Part shown: positions 1 through 11,000 of the stretch, piece by piece
How positions within the stretch are numbered: the stretch's first letter is position 1
Layout: each line of letters opens with the position of its first letter
DNA from: Cepaea nemoralis
Lineage: Eukaryota; Mollusca; Gastropoda; Stylommatophora; Helicidae
Direction: 5' to 3'
Assembly (NCBI GenBank): GCA_014155875.1
Contig: JACEFZ010028133.1
Span: 206,001 to 270,000 of the forward strand
DNA: 64,000 nt
Translations under genes and position numbers: made by a program
Notes under the pieces: model-generated
The model's input: only the letters and a program-made list of their open reading frames with translations
The model's database searches: none
Told to the model about the DNA's origin: nothing

Positions 1-966
1 AATGTTCAACATTCTAATAAATTGGGAAGAACTCAAGGCTTATTTTATTTCTGCTGAATTAGCAAATTATTACACTAAATTTAAGTCACGACTTATAAAG
101 GAAATGCTTCTAGATCAAAGACACTACCTTTATTTTCATTTCGCAACCCCTATTATGCAGGAATTCGAAAGGTTAAATAGCCTTTTTTCAGAAAAGTAAG
201 GCAGATCCTCACGAATTACATGAAGAACTATTTTTGCATTATAAGCGTCGTAATATTAGGACTTATGATACCAATAATAAGAAAAAAGATGTTTCTAATG
301 TTGATTTTGGCATCAAATTCCTGTCAGAGTGTGATAACTACATTCAGAAAAATTCTGATACAAAAATTAATTGCCAACAAGAGGTCTTAGATCTCAAAGA
401 AAGATGCTTATCAGTGCGAGAAGAAGCACTTTATCAAGTTAGAAAGCGGCTTCCTTCAGCAAGAAATATATTTAAAGATCTAACCAATTTTAACCCTGGA
501 ATAACCTTAAACCAGGCTTCTAGACCACTATTTTCGAAATTGCCCTTTTTGAATTTGGCTGAAGAAAACCACACTATTATTGAAGAACAATACAGAAAAT
601 TTTATAGATTGGAAGGAAGAAGAACAATTTAAAGAAAATGGACTGCCTAAAAATGCAGAGCAGTTCTGGCAAGGAGTCATGAAACATCCCCAATTTAAAG
701 AGCTTGCTTCTTTTGTTCTTACTTGCTTAATAACACTTATTAGCAATACCGCAGTGGAGAGGATGTTCTCTCTTTTAATATGCATAAAAACCAAAGCAAG
801 GAATAGACTTCAGCTGTCTCTCTTAGAAGCAATTATTAGAATTAGAGCAGAACCATTATCTTCAAACAAGTGCTGTAATGAATTTGTACCTTCATCCAAA
901 ATGTTGAATGATTTCAAAGCTGGAATAGTATATTCTAATGAATCCTGTACTGAATTTCAACAATGA
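1..966 (+). pseudogene. hAT-family transposase, C-terminal half, frameshifted
   Basis: Three consecutive plus-strand reading frames (2-199, 234-632, 580-966) read as one decayed transposase. The first frame ends in TAA at 197-199, but the next base phase continues the protein (KADPHELHEELFLHYKRR), so a one-base shift lies near 197. A second shift lies between 580 and 632. The last frame carries the hAT C-terminal dimerisation region at about 700-850, with the typical NTAVERMFSLL and KTKARNRL patterns. hAT transposases are cut-and-paste enzymes that act in the nucleus. This copy resembles the ZBED/SCAND3-like animal hAT group. The N-terminal half, with the BED finger and first catalytic residues, would lie upstream of the window. 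I found no terminal inverted repeat after 966. The family call is confident; the subgroup is less so. Confidence 0.8.
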
Positions 967-1077
967 AGAGGAATACTTATTTGAAGAAGAGGTCTTCATG
1001 TGATATAAGTATATTTTTAATATATCTTTTTACTAGGCAATGTTTGGCTTTATTTTGGCTTTTTTATTTCGTGACTT

Positions 1078-1750
1078 GGCTTCTTTTGATCACGGCGATC
1101 TGGTCACCCTGGTTGGCATATAGAGCGCAATCATCAACAAACAGCAGCTCTCTGACGGTGTCGCTGATTTTAGCTTTCAGCCTTCTGAGATTGAATAACT
1201 TTCCATCTATGCGGTAGTTGGTGTCTATTCCAATGTCGTTGTTCTCGAAGGCATTCGTCAGCACAGCTGAAAATATGAGGCTGAACAGTGTTGCTGCCAG
1301 GACACATCCTTGCTTCACTCCATTGGTGACAGGAAAGGGCTCAGACAGTTCACCATTCTCCTGTAATCTTGCCTGCATACCATCATGAAATAGCGGCACT
1401 GTTTGGACAAATTTTCGTGGACAGCCATATTTCGCCATAATCTTCCACAGTCCTTCTCTGCTGACTGTATCAAAAGCTTTGGTAAGGTCAATGACAGTGG
1501 AGAACAGTTCGGAGTTCTGTTCCTGACATTTATCTTGCCTTGCAGCGAAAATCACGTCAACAGTTCCTCGTTCTTTTCTGAAGCCACATTGACTCTCAGG
1601 AAGAAGACCTTGATCGAGCTGGACCGTGAGGCGATTGAGAAGAATTCTGGCAAGTGTCTTCCCTGCAGTTGAGAGCAAGGTGATGCCTCGGTGGTTGTCA
1701 CAGGACTGGCGGTTTCTTTTACGTTTGTAAAGGTGGACTATTGTTGTAGG
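1078..1750 (-). pseudogene. Non-LTR retrotransposon (LINE) reverse transcriptase fragment
   Basis: The minus strand encodes about 220 residues of RT: the fingers motif around SCDNHRGITLLSTAGK, then GFRKERGTVDVIF, the palm motif A around DLTKAFDTVSREG, motif B as NGVKQGCVLAATLF, and the catalytic box as FVDDCAL (the usual YADD/FVDD). The frame stops soon after FVDD, so the thumb and C-terminal parts are gone. Upstream, the endonuclease is missing: the coding similarity (IVHLYKRK) runs straight into a 17-bp minisatellite at about 1745, which keeps the frame open and makes the open frame look longer than the domain. RT of this kind copies element RNA at the nicked target. This is a truncated, probably dead copy. 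The lineage is common in mollusc and other invertebrate genomes; I cannot place the clade. Confidence 0.85.
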
Positions 1751-1945
1751 GGTACACTTCTTGCAGGGGTAAACTTCTTGTATGGTACACTTGTTGTAAG
1801 AAGTACACTTCTTGTAGGGTGCACTTCGTGTAAGGGTACACTTCTTGTGAGGGTACACTTCTTGTAAGGGTACACTTGTTGTAGGGGTACATGTGTTGTA
1901 GGGACATATTTGTTGTATTGGTACACTTGTAGGTGCACACTTGAG
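1745..1945. repeat. Minisatellite, about 17-bp unit, about 12 copies
   Basis: Units of 16-18 bp around GTACACTTCTTGTAGGG repeat across this stretch with point changes. It abuts the broken 5' side of the RT fragment, so the array either grew at the breakpoint or was the insertion target. Several frames are open only because the unit lacks stops. Confidence 0.9.
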
Positions 1946-2611
1946 AGATAAGTGTCCAGAAAAGCAAACTACGTAATCATAATCATTGTCGTTAACAAAC
2001 CCTTTTCAGAACTTCGCTCTCATCACACCCGCCGGAAAGACTCTTGATCCTTCAACAGTTCCTTAACCTAATGACTGTCCATGCATTCTTTAATATAGTG
2101 TGTCTATGGTAGTAGAAGAAATTATGCCTTCTATTGATATTTCTTCTAAGCCACTACGAAGTGTAATGTAGCCAATGTACGTCAGCTTCTGAAACATGAG
2201 GCTGTTTGTGAGCGTTTCCTTCGATGTTCAGATCTTTCAGAATGTCAGTATGTGATAGACATTACAGTTGCTTGGAGAGTTCGAGAAACAAAGAAGCGCA
2301 AGATAGAACGTCAGTGCACATTGCAGAGGCAATGTGTTCATGATGCTCATATATGCCAAATGTACATGTCAAACATCTTTCGTTGCAATATTTTAATTAA
2401 CTACAATCTTTCACTGATTGCAGAAATTGATATATATCGGATTGAAATTGGCTGCGGGTATTATGGTAGTGTATGCTGCTGTCATTGTAGAGGTCAGATT
2501 GAAAAATGTCTAACTTGTTTTTGTCTTTTTATTTCGCGCATTCTTTTCATTTTGGCATAAATAACATACTTGTTAATAAGCGTAGATATGAACTGTATTC
2601 AATGTATTTGA
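1946..2611. other. No recognised feature
   Basis: Mixed sequence without a supported gene or repeat. A 102-codon plus-strand frame at 2252-2560 has no recognisable domain and is about what chance gives. Confidence 0.4.
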
Positions 2612-3012
2612 GCACAGAAGTCGCAAACAATATTGTGTGATTCATTGCCTGGCATATTTCGCTGCATCTGGTCAGGTGCATACTGCAGAGATATCATATA
2701 TCATATGACGTGAATCAACGAATGATACTTTGGCTGGAATACTTAAAACACAGTCACCGGTATTGTTAAATGTGGAGCATTTGTCATCCCCACGGTAATT
2801 TTGAATTTAAAGCAAACTTATTTCTGTTTGCAGAACACTGGCTAGAACCGCCTAATTGCTAAGGTCTGAATATATAGCAATTGTTTACATCAGCCAAAGT
2901 ATTACTAATTTCATCATTCATTATGATATATAACTGCAGTATGCTTCTGAGAGATGCAGCGAAATATCCCAGGCAGTAAGTCGTGCAACACATTGTTTGA
3001 TACTTCTGTGTT
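2612..3012. mobile_element. Foldback (MITE-like) element with about 125-bp imperfect inverted arms
   Basis: The left arm (about 2612-2736) and right arm (about 2891-3012) are reverse complements with scattered mismatches. Shared blocks include ATATTTCGCTGCATCT, GCATACTGCAG, and ACTTTGGCTG at the inner edge, with CACAGAAG at the outer edge. About 155 bp separates the arms and has no coding capacity. This is the form of a non-autonomous DNA transposon or foldback element. I did not find a clear target duplication, so the outer ends are approximate. Confidence 0.7.
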
Positions 3013-3190
3013 TACATTCACTAACGGAACACATTGTCTTGAGTATTCAATGTATACACAGCACTGTACTGTTATTGACAGCAGTTATAAAGCAAAATGT
3101 ACGGCACCCGATTAGTTTCGATAACCTTGTTGTCCATCTAAATATGGTCCAATTGACAGAAATTGTTGCATTAATGCTTGCTAAAAATGT

Positions 3191-3191
<1 letters not shown>

Positions 3192-3258
<67 letters not shown>
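3192..3258 (+). repeat. (GA)n microsatellite followed by a G run
   Basis: About 58 bases of GA repeats followed by nine G. Confidence 0.97.
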
Positions 3259-3261
3259 AGG

Positions 3262-4085
3262 GAGAGATGTTCCTGATTCTACAGTTAGTGACCTAAGTAA
3301 TTAGCAAATGGTGGCTAGCAAGATTGAATAATACGAAAACAGAACAACTGACGTAACCACTGTCAAAACATGAACAAAGGTCAAGAAAGAGGAATGTTAA
3401 ACGAATTAAGCAAAAAGTAACGAAGACGAAGTGACAGAGGAAATGACAGCACGATGATGAATCCATAAGAATGTAACCATGAAGAAGATGAACAATAGAA
3501 GCTTAGGCAACTGAACAAATAGAGACAACAATGTGAAAAAGAAATGCCAGACTATGAATCTTCATAATAGGGTAAACAAAAACACAAGATGATTATGACA
3601 AAAATATCAGAAAAAAATTGTGATAAACGAATGCAAAACAAAGCCAAGTCAATAGAGAAAAAGAAAGAACATTAATTTTAAAACTAAAACTATCGAGTGT
3701 ACTGCCAGATACCAAAACCGTTTAAGCAAATAAACACATTTACACATGAAACAATTTTAAAACTGATAAAAGCAATACGTTACAATTTCAGAAAATGAAA
3801 CCCATCGAAATAGCACACATAATAATACACAAAACTGGATACCTTACAAATAAGTCTTTGTGAAAACGTCAACACAGTTGCAGCAAAATAAACATAAGAA
3901 AATAATCAGATAATCCCAGCTTTTGAAACGTTTTATACTAACGTACAGACTAGCCCTTCCGTTGTCTCCTTTTCCGTTTTGTGTGTTCCCACTTGAGTTT
4001 AGTGCGGAGATCACGCTGCGCGGTCACTAAACGTCCCCTGCAGCCAACACAATTTTAATCGCCAGTTTAGCAGCCTAGGTCATCG
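3262..4085. other. A-rich sequence, no recognised feature
   Basis: A purine-rich plus strand with many AAG/GAA/ACA runs and dense stops in all frames. I see no gene or repeat family. Confidence 0.4.
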
Positions 4086-4106
4086 CGAACCACTCTGTCA
4101 TACACG

Positions 4107-4212
4107 TGGATAAGATAGGCACTCGAATAGTTGTATATGTATGCATAAGATAGGCACACGAATAGTTGTATATGTATGCATAAGATAGGCACACCAATAG
4201 TTGTATATATGC
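4107..4212 (+). repeat. Tandem repeat, 35-bp unit, 3 copies
   Basis: Three near-identical units built on ATAAGATAGGCAC then GAATAGTTGTATATG. The last unit is slightly shortened. Confidence 0.9.
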
Positions 4213-4254
4213 ATTCAATGGTGCGCCATCTTTATCTGAGCGTGTAGTTATAGG

Positions 4255-4575
4255 GCAGTTATAGTTGTGATTACAGCTATTCATCCTTTCTTGTTATACA
4301 TAGAATGATTACAGCTAGCTTGCCTATCTTGTTATACATAGATTGATTATAGCTAGTCCGCCTTTCTTGTTGTAGATAGTGATTATAGCTAGTTCCTGTT
4401 TGTTGTTGACAGCTGTAATTACAGCTAGCCCGCTTTTTTTTTTTTACCTACACACGTAAGTAAGTGTGTGTACAATGATGTCTTGTCATGCATAGTTGTG
4501 ATTACAACTAATCAGCTTTTCTTGTCATACTTAGATGTGATTACAGCTAGTTCTCCTTTCTTGTTTAAATAAATC
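4255..4575 (+). repeat. Degenerate tandem repeat, about 45-60 bp unit
   Basis: The motifs TTCTTGTTATACATAG and GATTACAGCTAG recur about six times with variable spacing and drift, including a T-run near 4435. This looks like an old, decaying minisatellite. Confidence 0.65.
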
Positions 4576-4689
4576 CATAATCAGAAATGCATCTTTCTGG
4601 CTGTTATATGTTGACACAATATGTATGAAAGTAGATTCATCTCCGATTTGACTGACCATCAAAATTAGCGTTCCGTGATTTTGATTGAC

Positions 4690-4950
4690 TGGCACCTTGC
4701 TGTCTTGACAGACGATAGTTTGTGAAATGGCGTTATACCTCTCCATAACATAAAGCCTGGGCTACATTCAGAGACCATGTGTTACCCATGCAGCATGGTC
4801 CCTCTCGCGGCCTGTCTAGTTTACTCCAGAGAAAAGGTAACACAAATACATCTGGAACAAGACAAGCTGCAGAAGCTGCCGGATCAGCAAAGCAATGCTC
4901 TAAATGTCCGCCTATCGGAACTTCCATCTTAGACCAGTTACCGACCAAGG
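4690..4950 (-). repeat. Dispersed repeat, inverted copy of 6280-6518
   Basis: Read on the minus strand, this matches the segment downstream of the 28S fragment at 6280-6518. Shared blocks include CTGTCAAGAC, GCAAGGTG, CTCTGG and GAGAGGG. Both copies also translate in the same phase to related peptides (ASAACLVPD with PFLW here, ASAAYLVPD with PFLW there; IVCQDSKV here, LVCQDCKV there), though a frame break near 4740 separates the two parts. This copy has no 28S part. The family is unrecognised; it may be a decayed coding element or simply a non-coding repeat. Confidence 0.6.
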
Positions 4951-4959
4951 CTTAAGGCC

Positions 4960-5745
4960 TCGTCTGGCCTGCTATGACATTTAGTCTTTAGTTAAGTTGC
5001 ATTTCCTCGCACACGGGTAATTCTTGTAGCCTCCCAATTGCACACCTCCGCCCGGTTTGGTAATCGCCGCCCAACATTCGACGCTAACAGGCTGTTAATA
5101 TTTCAGTAATAAATAAGGCATAGATTTGTGAGTAAAAAGAAAGACACTGAAAGCTTGCAACAAGTAAAGAGAGCAACATTGTCACAATGAGGCACTAAAG
5201 ACAGGTCTAAACTGTCAACATAAAAAATAAGGGCGTCAGTGGTTTACCTGCAAATGCCCATTATCGTCTGCGCTGACGTCTCGCCTGATGCTGTTTGTCA
5301 CACCCAGAATACACATTATCACGCATCGCTGCGTGTGATCATGCACGCTGATTACCCCGATACTGCTTGCTGAGGCCTCTGTGTAGATGGCCTAATTTTG
5401 CTTCTGATAGTAAGGTATTTTGGTCTACTTTTTTCTTTCCCCAATACAGAAACTGGTTCTATGTTTGACATACTTTTACCATCACTCATGCCTTTGCCAA
5501 CAAATACATTTAAAAACAGACATGCAGGTAAACACAGCCGGTGTTCTGTTGACTTGTCTCCCTATTTAGTGTATTCAGCGAGGGGGATGCAAAGCTCGTT
5601 TCAAAGATTGAGCTACCTGTAACGAAGGCAGGATTATACAACACATAGGCCGAGTGATTTACTCATTAACCTGTCACCAGGTAGCATGCGGTTTGGGAGA
5701 AGGTGGGTGTAGGCAAAGGAGAATATTTCTGAGGTGATCACATCA
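4960..5745. other. No recognised feature
   Basis: No gene or repeat that I can identify. Short open frames such as 5398-5622 carry no domain. Confidence 0.35.
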
Positions 5746-5775
5746 AGCAGTTATATACAGGCTACGTATTGAACC

Positions 5776-5798
5776 AAGGGAACGGGCTTGGTAGAATC

Positions 5799-5838
<40 letters not shown>

Positions 5839-6245
5839 ACTTTGTGAAGACACATGAAGGGTGTAGCATAGGTGGGAGCGCAAGCGCAATTGAAATACCA
5901 CTACTTTTATCGTTTCTTTACTTATTCAGTCATCGGTAGAGATTTGTTCGCAGCAGACGAGCATAATCTCCGGCGGGCCTATTCTCGTCGGTCGCGAGAT
6001 CCGCACAGTGGAAGTATGGGGGATTTGCTTGCAAATAGACAGGCAATATCCCCTGCGGTAGCTCTGGCGGGCCTATTCCCGCTGGTCGCGGGGGCCGCCT
6101 AAAGTCAGGTGGAGAGTCTGATGATAGTGCACGCTTTACACAGGTCCGGACACTTGTGATCGACAGATGTGCGCGCCCTCATGGTCCGGGCTCGTACGAG
6201 GCCCTCACCTGCGGGACTTGGCTGAACGCCTCTAAGCCGGGTCCC
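5776..6245 (+). rRNA. 28S rRNA fragment (pseudogene) with internal deletion
   Basis: From 5776 the sequence follows the 3' third of animal 28S rRNA: AAGGGAACGGGCTTGG, GGGGAAAGAAGACCCTGTTG, AGCTTGACTCTAGTCCGACT, then TGAAATACCACTACTTTTAT and CGTTTCTTTACTTATTCAGT (to about 5932). It then diverges through a GC-rich expansion-like region, matches again at GTCAGGTGG (about 6093), and again at GGCTGAACGCCTCTAAG (about 6211-6227), which lies near the 3' end of 28S. The highly conserved core that should separate the last two blocks, several hundred bases long, is missing. This is therefore a deleted, non-functional copy outside an rDNA unit. It begins abruptly after a 12-bp sequence that recurs at 6519, and so behaves as the head of an inserted composite repeat. 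Confidence 0.85.
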
Positions 6246-6518
6246 TTGGGTGTCAGGGTCTGGCCATAACTCGCCACCGGCTCGTGGTGGTGAGGTCTCT
6301 GAGGATTGACGCTGCAGCCGCCAGCGTCTGCAGCATACCTTGTGCCAGACTGTATTGGTTACCCATTCCTCTGGGCAAGCACAAGGTTAGGCCGAGAGAG
6401 GGGTCATGTCGTTTGGGCGCCACATGTTCCTCTGAAGCTCTGCCCAGACATTGTGATGGAATATTGGCCACATTCCAACTCACATACTTTAGTCTGTCAA
6501 GACTGCAAGGTGTCAACG
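5776..6518 (+). mobile_element. Composite insertion: 28S-derived head plus dispersed-repeat body
   Basis: The segment is bracketed by the 12-bp direct repeat ACGTATTGAACC (5764-5775 and 6519-6530). Upstream is one satellite unit (about 5747-5775) and downstream the 32-bp array resumes, so the segment sits inside the first unit. The 5' part is the deleted 28S copy; the 3' part (6280-6518) is a repeat seen in inverted orientation at 4690-4950. A retroposed chimera is the simplest reading, since the direct repeat would be its target duplication. Because the direct repeat is also part of the satellite unit, unequal exchange is an alternative. No A-rich tail is visible. Confidence 0.55.
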
Positions 6519-8217
6519 ACGTATTGAACCCTAGCAGATAATACAGGCTACGTATTGAAATATAGCAGATAATACAGGCTACGTATTGAACCCTATAGCA
6601 GATAATACAGGCTACGTATTGAGCTCTAGCAGATAATACAGGCTACGTATTGAACTATAGCAGATAAATACAGGCTACGTATTGAACTATAGCAGATAAA
6701 TACAGGCTACGTATTGAAATATAGCAGATAAATACAGGCTACGTATTGAACCCTAGCAGATAATACAGGCTACGTATTGAGCTCTAGCAGATAATACAGG
6801 CTACGTATTGAACTATAGCAGATAAATACATACTACGTATTGAACTATAGCAGATAAATACAGGCTACGTATTGAACTATAGCAGATAAATACAGGCTAC
6901 GTATTGAACTATAGCAGATAATACAGGCTACGTATTGAACCCTAGCAGATAATACAGGCTACGTATTGAACTATAGCAGATAATACAGGCTACGTATTGA
7001 GCTCTAGCAGATAAATACAGGACTACGTATTGAACTATAGCAGATAAATACAGGCTACGTATTGAACTATAGCAGATAATACAGGCTACGTATTGAACTA
7101 TAGCAGATAAATACAGGCTACGTATTGAACTATAGCAGATAATACAGGCTACGTATTGAACTATAGCAGATAAATACAGGCTACGTATTGAAATATAGCA
7201 GATAAATACATACTACGTATTGAACTATAGCAGATAAATACATACTACGTATTGAACTATAGCAGATAAATACATACTACGTATTGAAATATAGCAGATA
7301 AATACAGGCTACGTATTGAACTATAGCAGATAAATACATACTACGTATTGAACTATAGCAGATAAATACAGGCTACGTATTGAAATATAGCAGATAAATA
7401 CAGGCTACGTATTGAAATATAGCAGATAAATACAGGCTACGTATTGAACTATAGCAGATAAATACATACTATGTATTGAACTATAGCAGATAAATACAGG
7501 CTACGTATTGAACTATAGCAGATAAATACAGGCTACGTATTGAACTATAGCAGATAATACAGGCTACGTATTGAACTATAGCAGATAAATACAGGCTACG
7601 TATTGAAATATAGCAGATAAATACATACTACTTATTGAACTATAGCAGATAAATACAGGCTACGTATTGAACTATAGCAGATAAATACAGGCTACGTATT
7701 GAACTATAGCAGATAAATACAGGCTACGTATTGAACTATAGCAGATAAATACAGGCTACGTATTGAACTATAGCAGATAAATACAGGCTACGTATTGAAC
7801 TATAGCAGATAAATACAGGCTACGTATTGAACTATAGCAGATAAATACAGGCTACGTATTGAACTACAGCAGATAAATACAGGCTACGTATTGAACTATA
7901 GCAGATAAATACAGGCTACGTATTGAACTATAGCAGATAAATACATACTATGTATTGAACTATAGCAGATAAATACAGGCTACGTATTGAACTACTAGCA
8001 GATAAATACAGGCTACGTATTGAACTATAGCAGATAAATACAGGCTACGTATTGAACTATAGCAGATAAATACAGGCTACGTATTGAACTACTAGCAGAT
8101 AAATACAGGCTACGTATTGAACTATAGCAGATAAATACAGGCTACGTATTGAACTATAGCAGATAAATACAGGCTACGTATTGAACTATAGCAGATAAAT
8201 ACATACTACTTATTGAA
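6519..8217 (+). repeat. Satellite array, 32-bp unit, about 52 copies
   Basis: Head-to-tail units of 31-32 bp built on AGCAGATAAATACAGG then CTACGTATTGAACTAT. Variants have ATAATAC (31 bp), CATACTACGT in place of CAGGCTACGT, and ACTACTAGC junctions. Each unit includes the palindrome TACGTA. Variant types are interspersed, which fits repeated local exchange. One further unit lies upstream of the 28S insertion at about 5747-5775. Confidence 0.97.
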
Positions 8218-8256
8218 CTTGGGAGTATGGAAACTGAACCGTTCTTTATCTAGGGG

Positions 8257-8500
8257 GCTGCGTGGTCTCGAGGTATGGTGTCCGCCTCGAGTGCTGGAGG
8301 TTCCGGTGATGCCCCGGTGATGACCGGGATTTTTCCAAGTGGACTTCTAGTAATAAAATTCCCCTGGTCTCTGGGTAGCGAGATCGGACTTCCGTGTGTA
8401 TTGTTGCGCACGTAAAATATCCCTTGGCCGTTGGAAATCGAAAAAGAGTAGCCTAAAGGCTCTGCCCGGGCAAAATTTTGAGTTAAAAATCTACCCAAAG
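8257..8500 (+). mobile_element. tRNA-derived SINE, family E
   Basis: The head GGGGGCTGCGTGGTCTCGAG fits a tRNA 5' half with a Pol III A box (TGGTCTCGAGGTATGG). GAGGTTCCGGTGATG about 35 bases on is a weak B box. The body continues through AAATTCCCCTGG and GTAAAATATCCCTTGGCCG to AAAATTTTGAG. I see only one copy of this family in the window, so the 3' limit is a guess. Confidence 0.5.
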
Positions 8501-8719
8501 TATTTCAGGATCCTCGCCGGTGCTACGGAGTTCATGCACTGAGCTGAGTTTCTCCAGACTCAGGTCTGAGTTAGGAGAAGAGCGGTGTGTCTCTGTCCTG
8601 TGTCTGCCATTGGCATATATACAGTAGTTTTCCTTATGCAAGACCCTTAATTTGATATATAACACAACCTGTCTGCTGCCATATTAAGTCTTTTAACTTA
8701 AGTGGCATTCCCTGGTGCT
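8501..8719. other. No recognised feature
   Basis: This may be part of the neighbouring SINE or a separate repeat; no second copy is present in the window. Confidence 0.3.
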
Positions 8720-8960
8720 TCATTTAAACTGAGTAGAGCTGGGAGCCCAAGTCGATTGTAAACATTCACACCGATGCAGATTCGAACACAAGACCACTGA
8801 GCCGGCATTCGAGCGTCTGGGCACAACGTCCAATACTATATACACAATGATGTTTGGCAGTGGTGAAAGCTCATGCTGTGTCATTATCACGGAATTAGCC
8901 AATTCTTGAGTCTGCTGAATCACATTCACGCCGTTTTCCTCTGTAACATCGATCAATAAT
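8720..8960 (-). mobile_element. tRNA-derived SINE, family D, diverged copy
   Basis: Read on the minus strand, GTGTTCGAATCTGC (about 8775-8788) is a good B box. Downstream, the 3' body (TGGGCTCCCAG, then GCACCAGGGAATGCC) resembles the end of the copies at 11135 and 16158. The A-box region is weak. Confidence 0.5.
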
Positions 8961-9529
8961 AAATCGTATTTGTATTTATTTTATATATCGTATAATTATT
9001 ATACGTATATACATATTTTATACTTGTGTGTCTTTCTTTAGGCTATTGTGCGTCTTGTTAGAGTAGGGAATCTGTTGTGTTTCTCTCTATCACTGAGCGC
9101 TGACTGAACGGGATATGCATGCCGTCATGGTTATCAGTTGCTAATCTTTATCAGTTGCTTTGTGATCGGAGAAGGGAATGGGATGGTCTGTGTGTTCTGA
9201 GAACAATTCGATGAAAGACTATGAAAACATGACCAGTTCCGTTCAGGTGGATTGTTCTATCAGCTAGGTAAGCCAATCTATTATCCTAGGTGGTTATCCA
9301 GATCTAAAAATCATCTTTCCTGTGAATGAAAGTGCTGTCATTTAATTTCTTCCATAATAGGTCAACCGTTAGTTGAGCCGGATAGAAAAATGGTTAAAGG
9401 TCTTTCAACATTCTGTTCTAGTAGTTTCTTGGACTTTTTAATATCCTGAAGTTTGTTAAAGATAGACTATTATAAAATCTCACATGAAATCTAACTCTAC
9501 GGGCTAATAGAAATCGTTTCACTCCTTTC
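8961..9529. other. AT-rich sequence, no recognised feature
   Basis: Includes a short TA-rich patch near 8985-9030. No supported gene or repeat. Confidence 0.35.
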
Positions 9530-9750
9530 TCGGAGGAGCAATTGGATCACCATAATCTGGTAAAAATGCGGCAGCGAGGCTCGACGTTCAGAGGAAAGGC
9601 GAGACGGACATATAATCAGATTGCTACTGGAACTATTAGTGTTGGAACTCTTCACTGGCTGCCGAGGATGGGGACGGAGCGCTTATGGGAAGGCCCAGAA
9701 TGCTGTGATGTCGGTTCCTAAATCAATTAATCAATCAAATCTCGAAGAGT
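9530..9750 (+). repeat. Dispersed repeat with (AATC)n-like 3' end, copy 1
   Basis: The motifs CAGATTGCTACTGGAAC, TATTAGTGTTGGAACTCTTC and GAATGCTGTGATGTCGGTTC recur with changes at 21045-21200. The end TAAATCAATTAATCAATC looks like the short tandem tail of a retroelement. The source element is unknown. Confidence 0.55.
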
Positions 9751-10742
9751 TTAGTTAAATTCAGCCTCTTATCATCATGTGGCGTGCGGTAATCCGGAAC
9801 TTACTATCTTCTCTGTTTCCTTGGGTTACTTTGTAGCTATTGTCCTTATTTGAGTATACCTACTATGAGGACTGGTTCTGGGAGGAGGATGAATTAATAA
9901 GACTGTTACAATTCTATGTAGGATTTATATAGAAGACCGTTCCACCCCCTCATGATGATATTCGCTTAAAGATACTATCAAATTTAATCCAGACAGATTC
10001 TTTCAAGGACAGTTTCCAATATGATCTCTACAATTCTCATCGCTCGTGTCTGGTAGTCTTGATTACAATTATTATTATAATGTTGACAGTCTTTGGTGAT
10101 TAACTGTACGAGTGAGAATTTGTGTCTCTATCGGTTTATAATAAGTCTGACTCAGATCTTGATTTATGTGTTTGTTTTGAGCTAACTTTCTATTCCACCC
10201 TTCTCTAATCTACGTGCAACATCCCCCCAGGTGTCACCATTATGTAATCGTCTGTTCTGATAGAGTGACGGATAGATTAGGACAATTATCTTACTATCCG
10301 GTATTAGCTCATAGAATCGTATGGGATCCTGTGACAGTCAGACTTGCTAAATGTTCTCCGGAAAACTCAATTTAAAACAAACTACCTACACGCCTATATT
10401 AGTTCTAGCGCACGCGATCTCACTTGACATCTAAAAAAACCCATTGCCCACAAGGAATGGCAAGCAGCAGGGATAGGTAACCGTCAGAATGATGATTAAA
10501 CCCCCGCAAGTTTAATGAAATACTCAACAACCTCTTTGTCCTGTGTATAATCTGGGCCTGTGCTTGTTGACAAAAATAGCCTATGCAAACTGTTTCATTG
10601 ATTGCACACTGAAAATGCCTCATTCCGTGACATTCCCATGTTAACAGTGGAGGGTTTTCATCCACAATTTTTTTTCTTTCTAATATAACTATTGCAGCTG
10701 TTTGTTATTAATGGTTAAAAATCAAGGAATGTGTTCCATTCA
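9751..10742. other. No recognised feature
   Basis: Unique-looking sequence without a supported gene. An 81-codon minus frame at 10420-10665 has no visible domain. Confidence 0.35.
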
Positions 10743-11000
10743 TCAAGCGCCATGCCGATAAGCGTGGGCAGTCATGTTCTGCCATCTCACTCGATCACCA
10801 GAGTCGTGGATCAGCTCCGTGTTTATGTCTCGACCATACCACGTGGCCAAGTCATCCAGGTATTTACTTCTCGGTCTTCCCCTTGGTCTCTTCCCTTCGA
10901 ACTTGCCAGTTGTCACCAAGTTCTCCAGGTCATTTCTTCTCATAACATGCCAAAAAAATTTCGACTGTCTACGTCTAATGACTCTAATCAGGAATGTGTT
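10743..11000 (-). pseudogene. LINE RT protein, C-terminal end (GAT-tailed family), copy 1
   Basis: The minus strand encodes the tail of a LINE polyprotein: RRRQSKFFWHVMRRNDLENL, then GKFEGKRPRGRPRSKYLDDL, WYGRDINTEL and NMTAHAYRHGA. The basic RGRPR segment and the FFGHVMRR-type helix are typical of the region after the RT thumb. The stop is the first TGA of a TGATGA run, so the reading frame ends at the element's tail with essentially no 3' untranslated region. A second, more decayed copy with a longer GAT tail is at 41396-41828. Everything upstream (endonuclease and RT catalytic core) is missing, as expected for 5'-truncated insertions. Confidence 0.85.

Noticed and set aside
2252..2560. 102-codon frame as a small Cys-rich protein gene
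   Set aside because: Cysteines are not in a recognisable pattern and there is no supporting context.
5776..6245. Functional rDNA unit
   Set aside because: The conserved 28S core is deleted and no 18S, 5.8S or spacer accompanies it.
6519..8217. CRISPR-like array
   Set aside because: Direct head-to-tail satellite with no unique spacers, in a eukaryotic repeat context.
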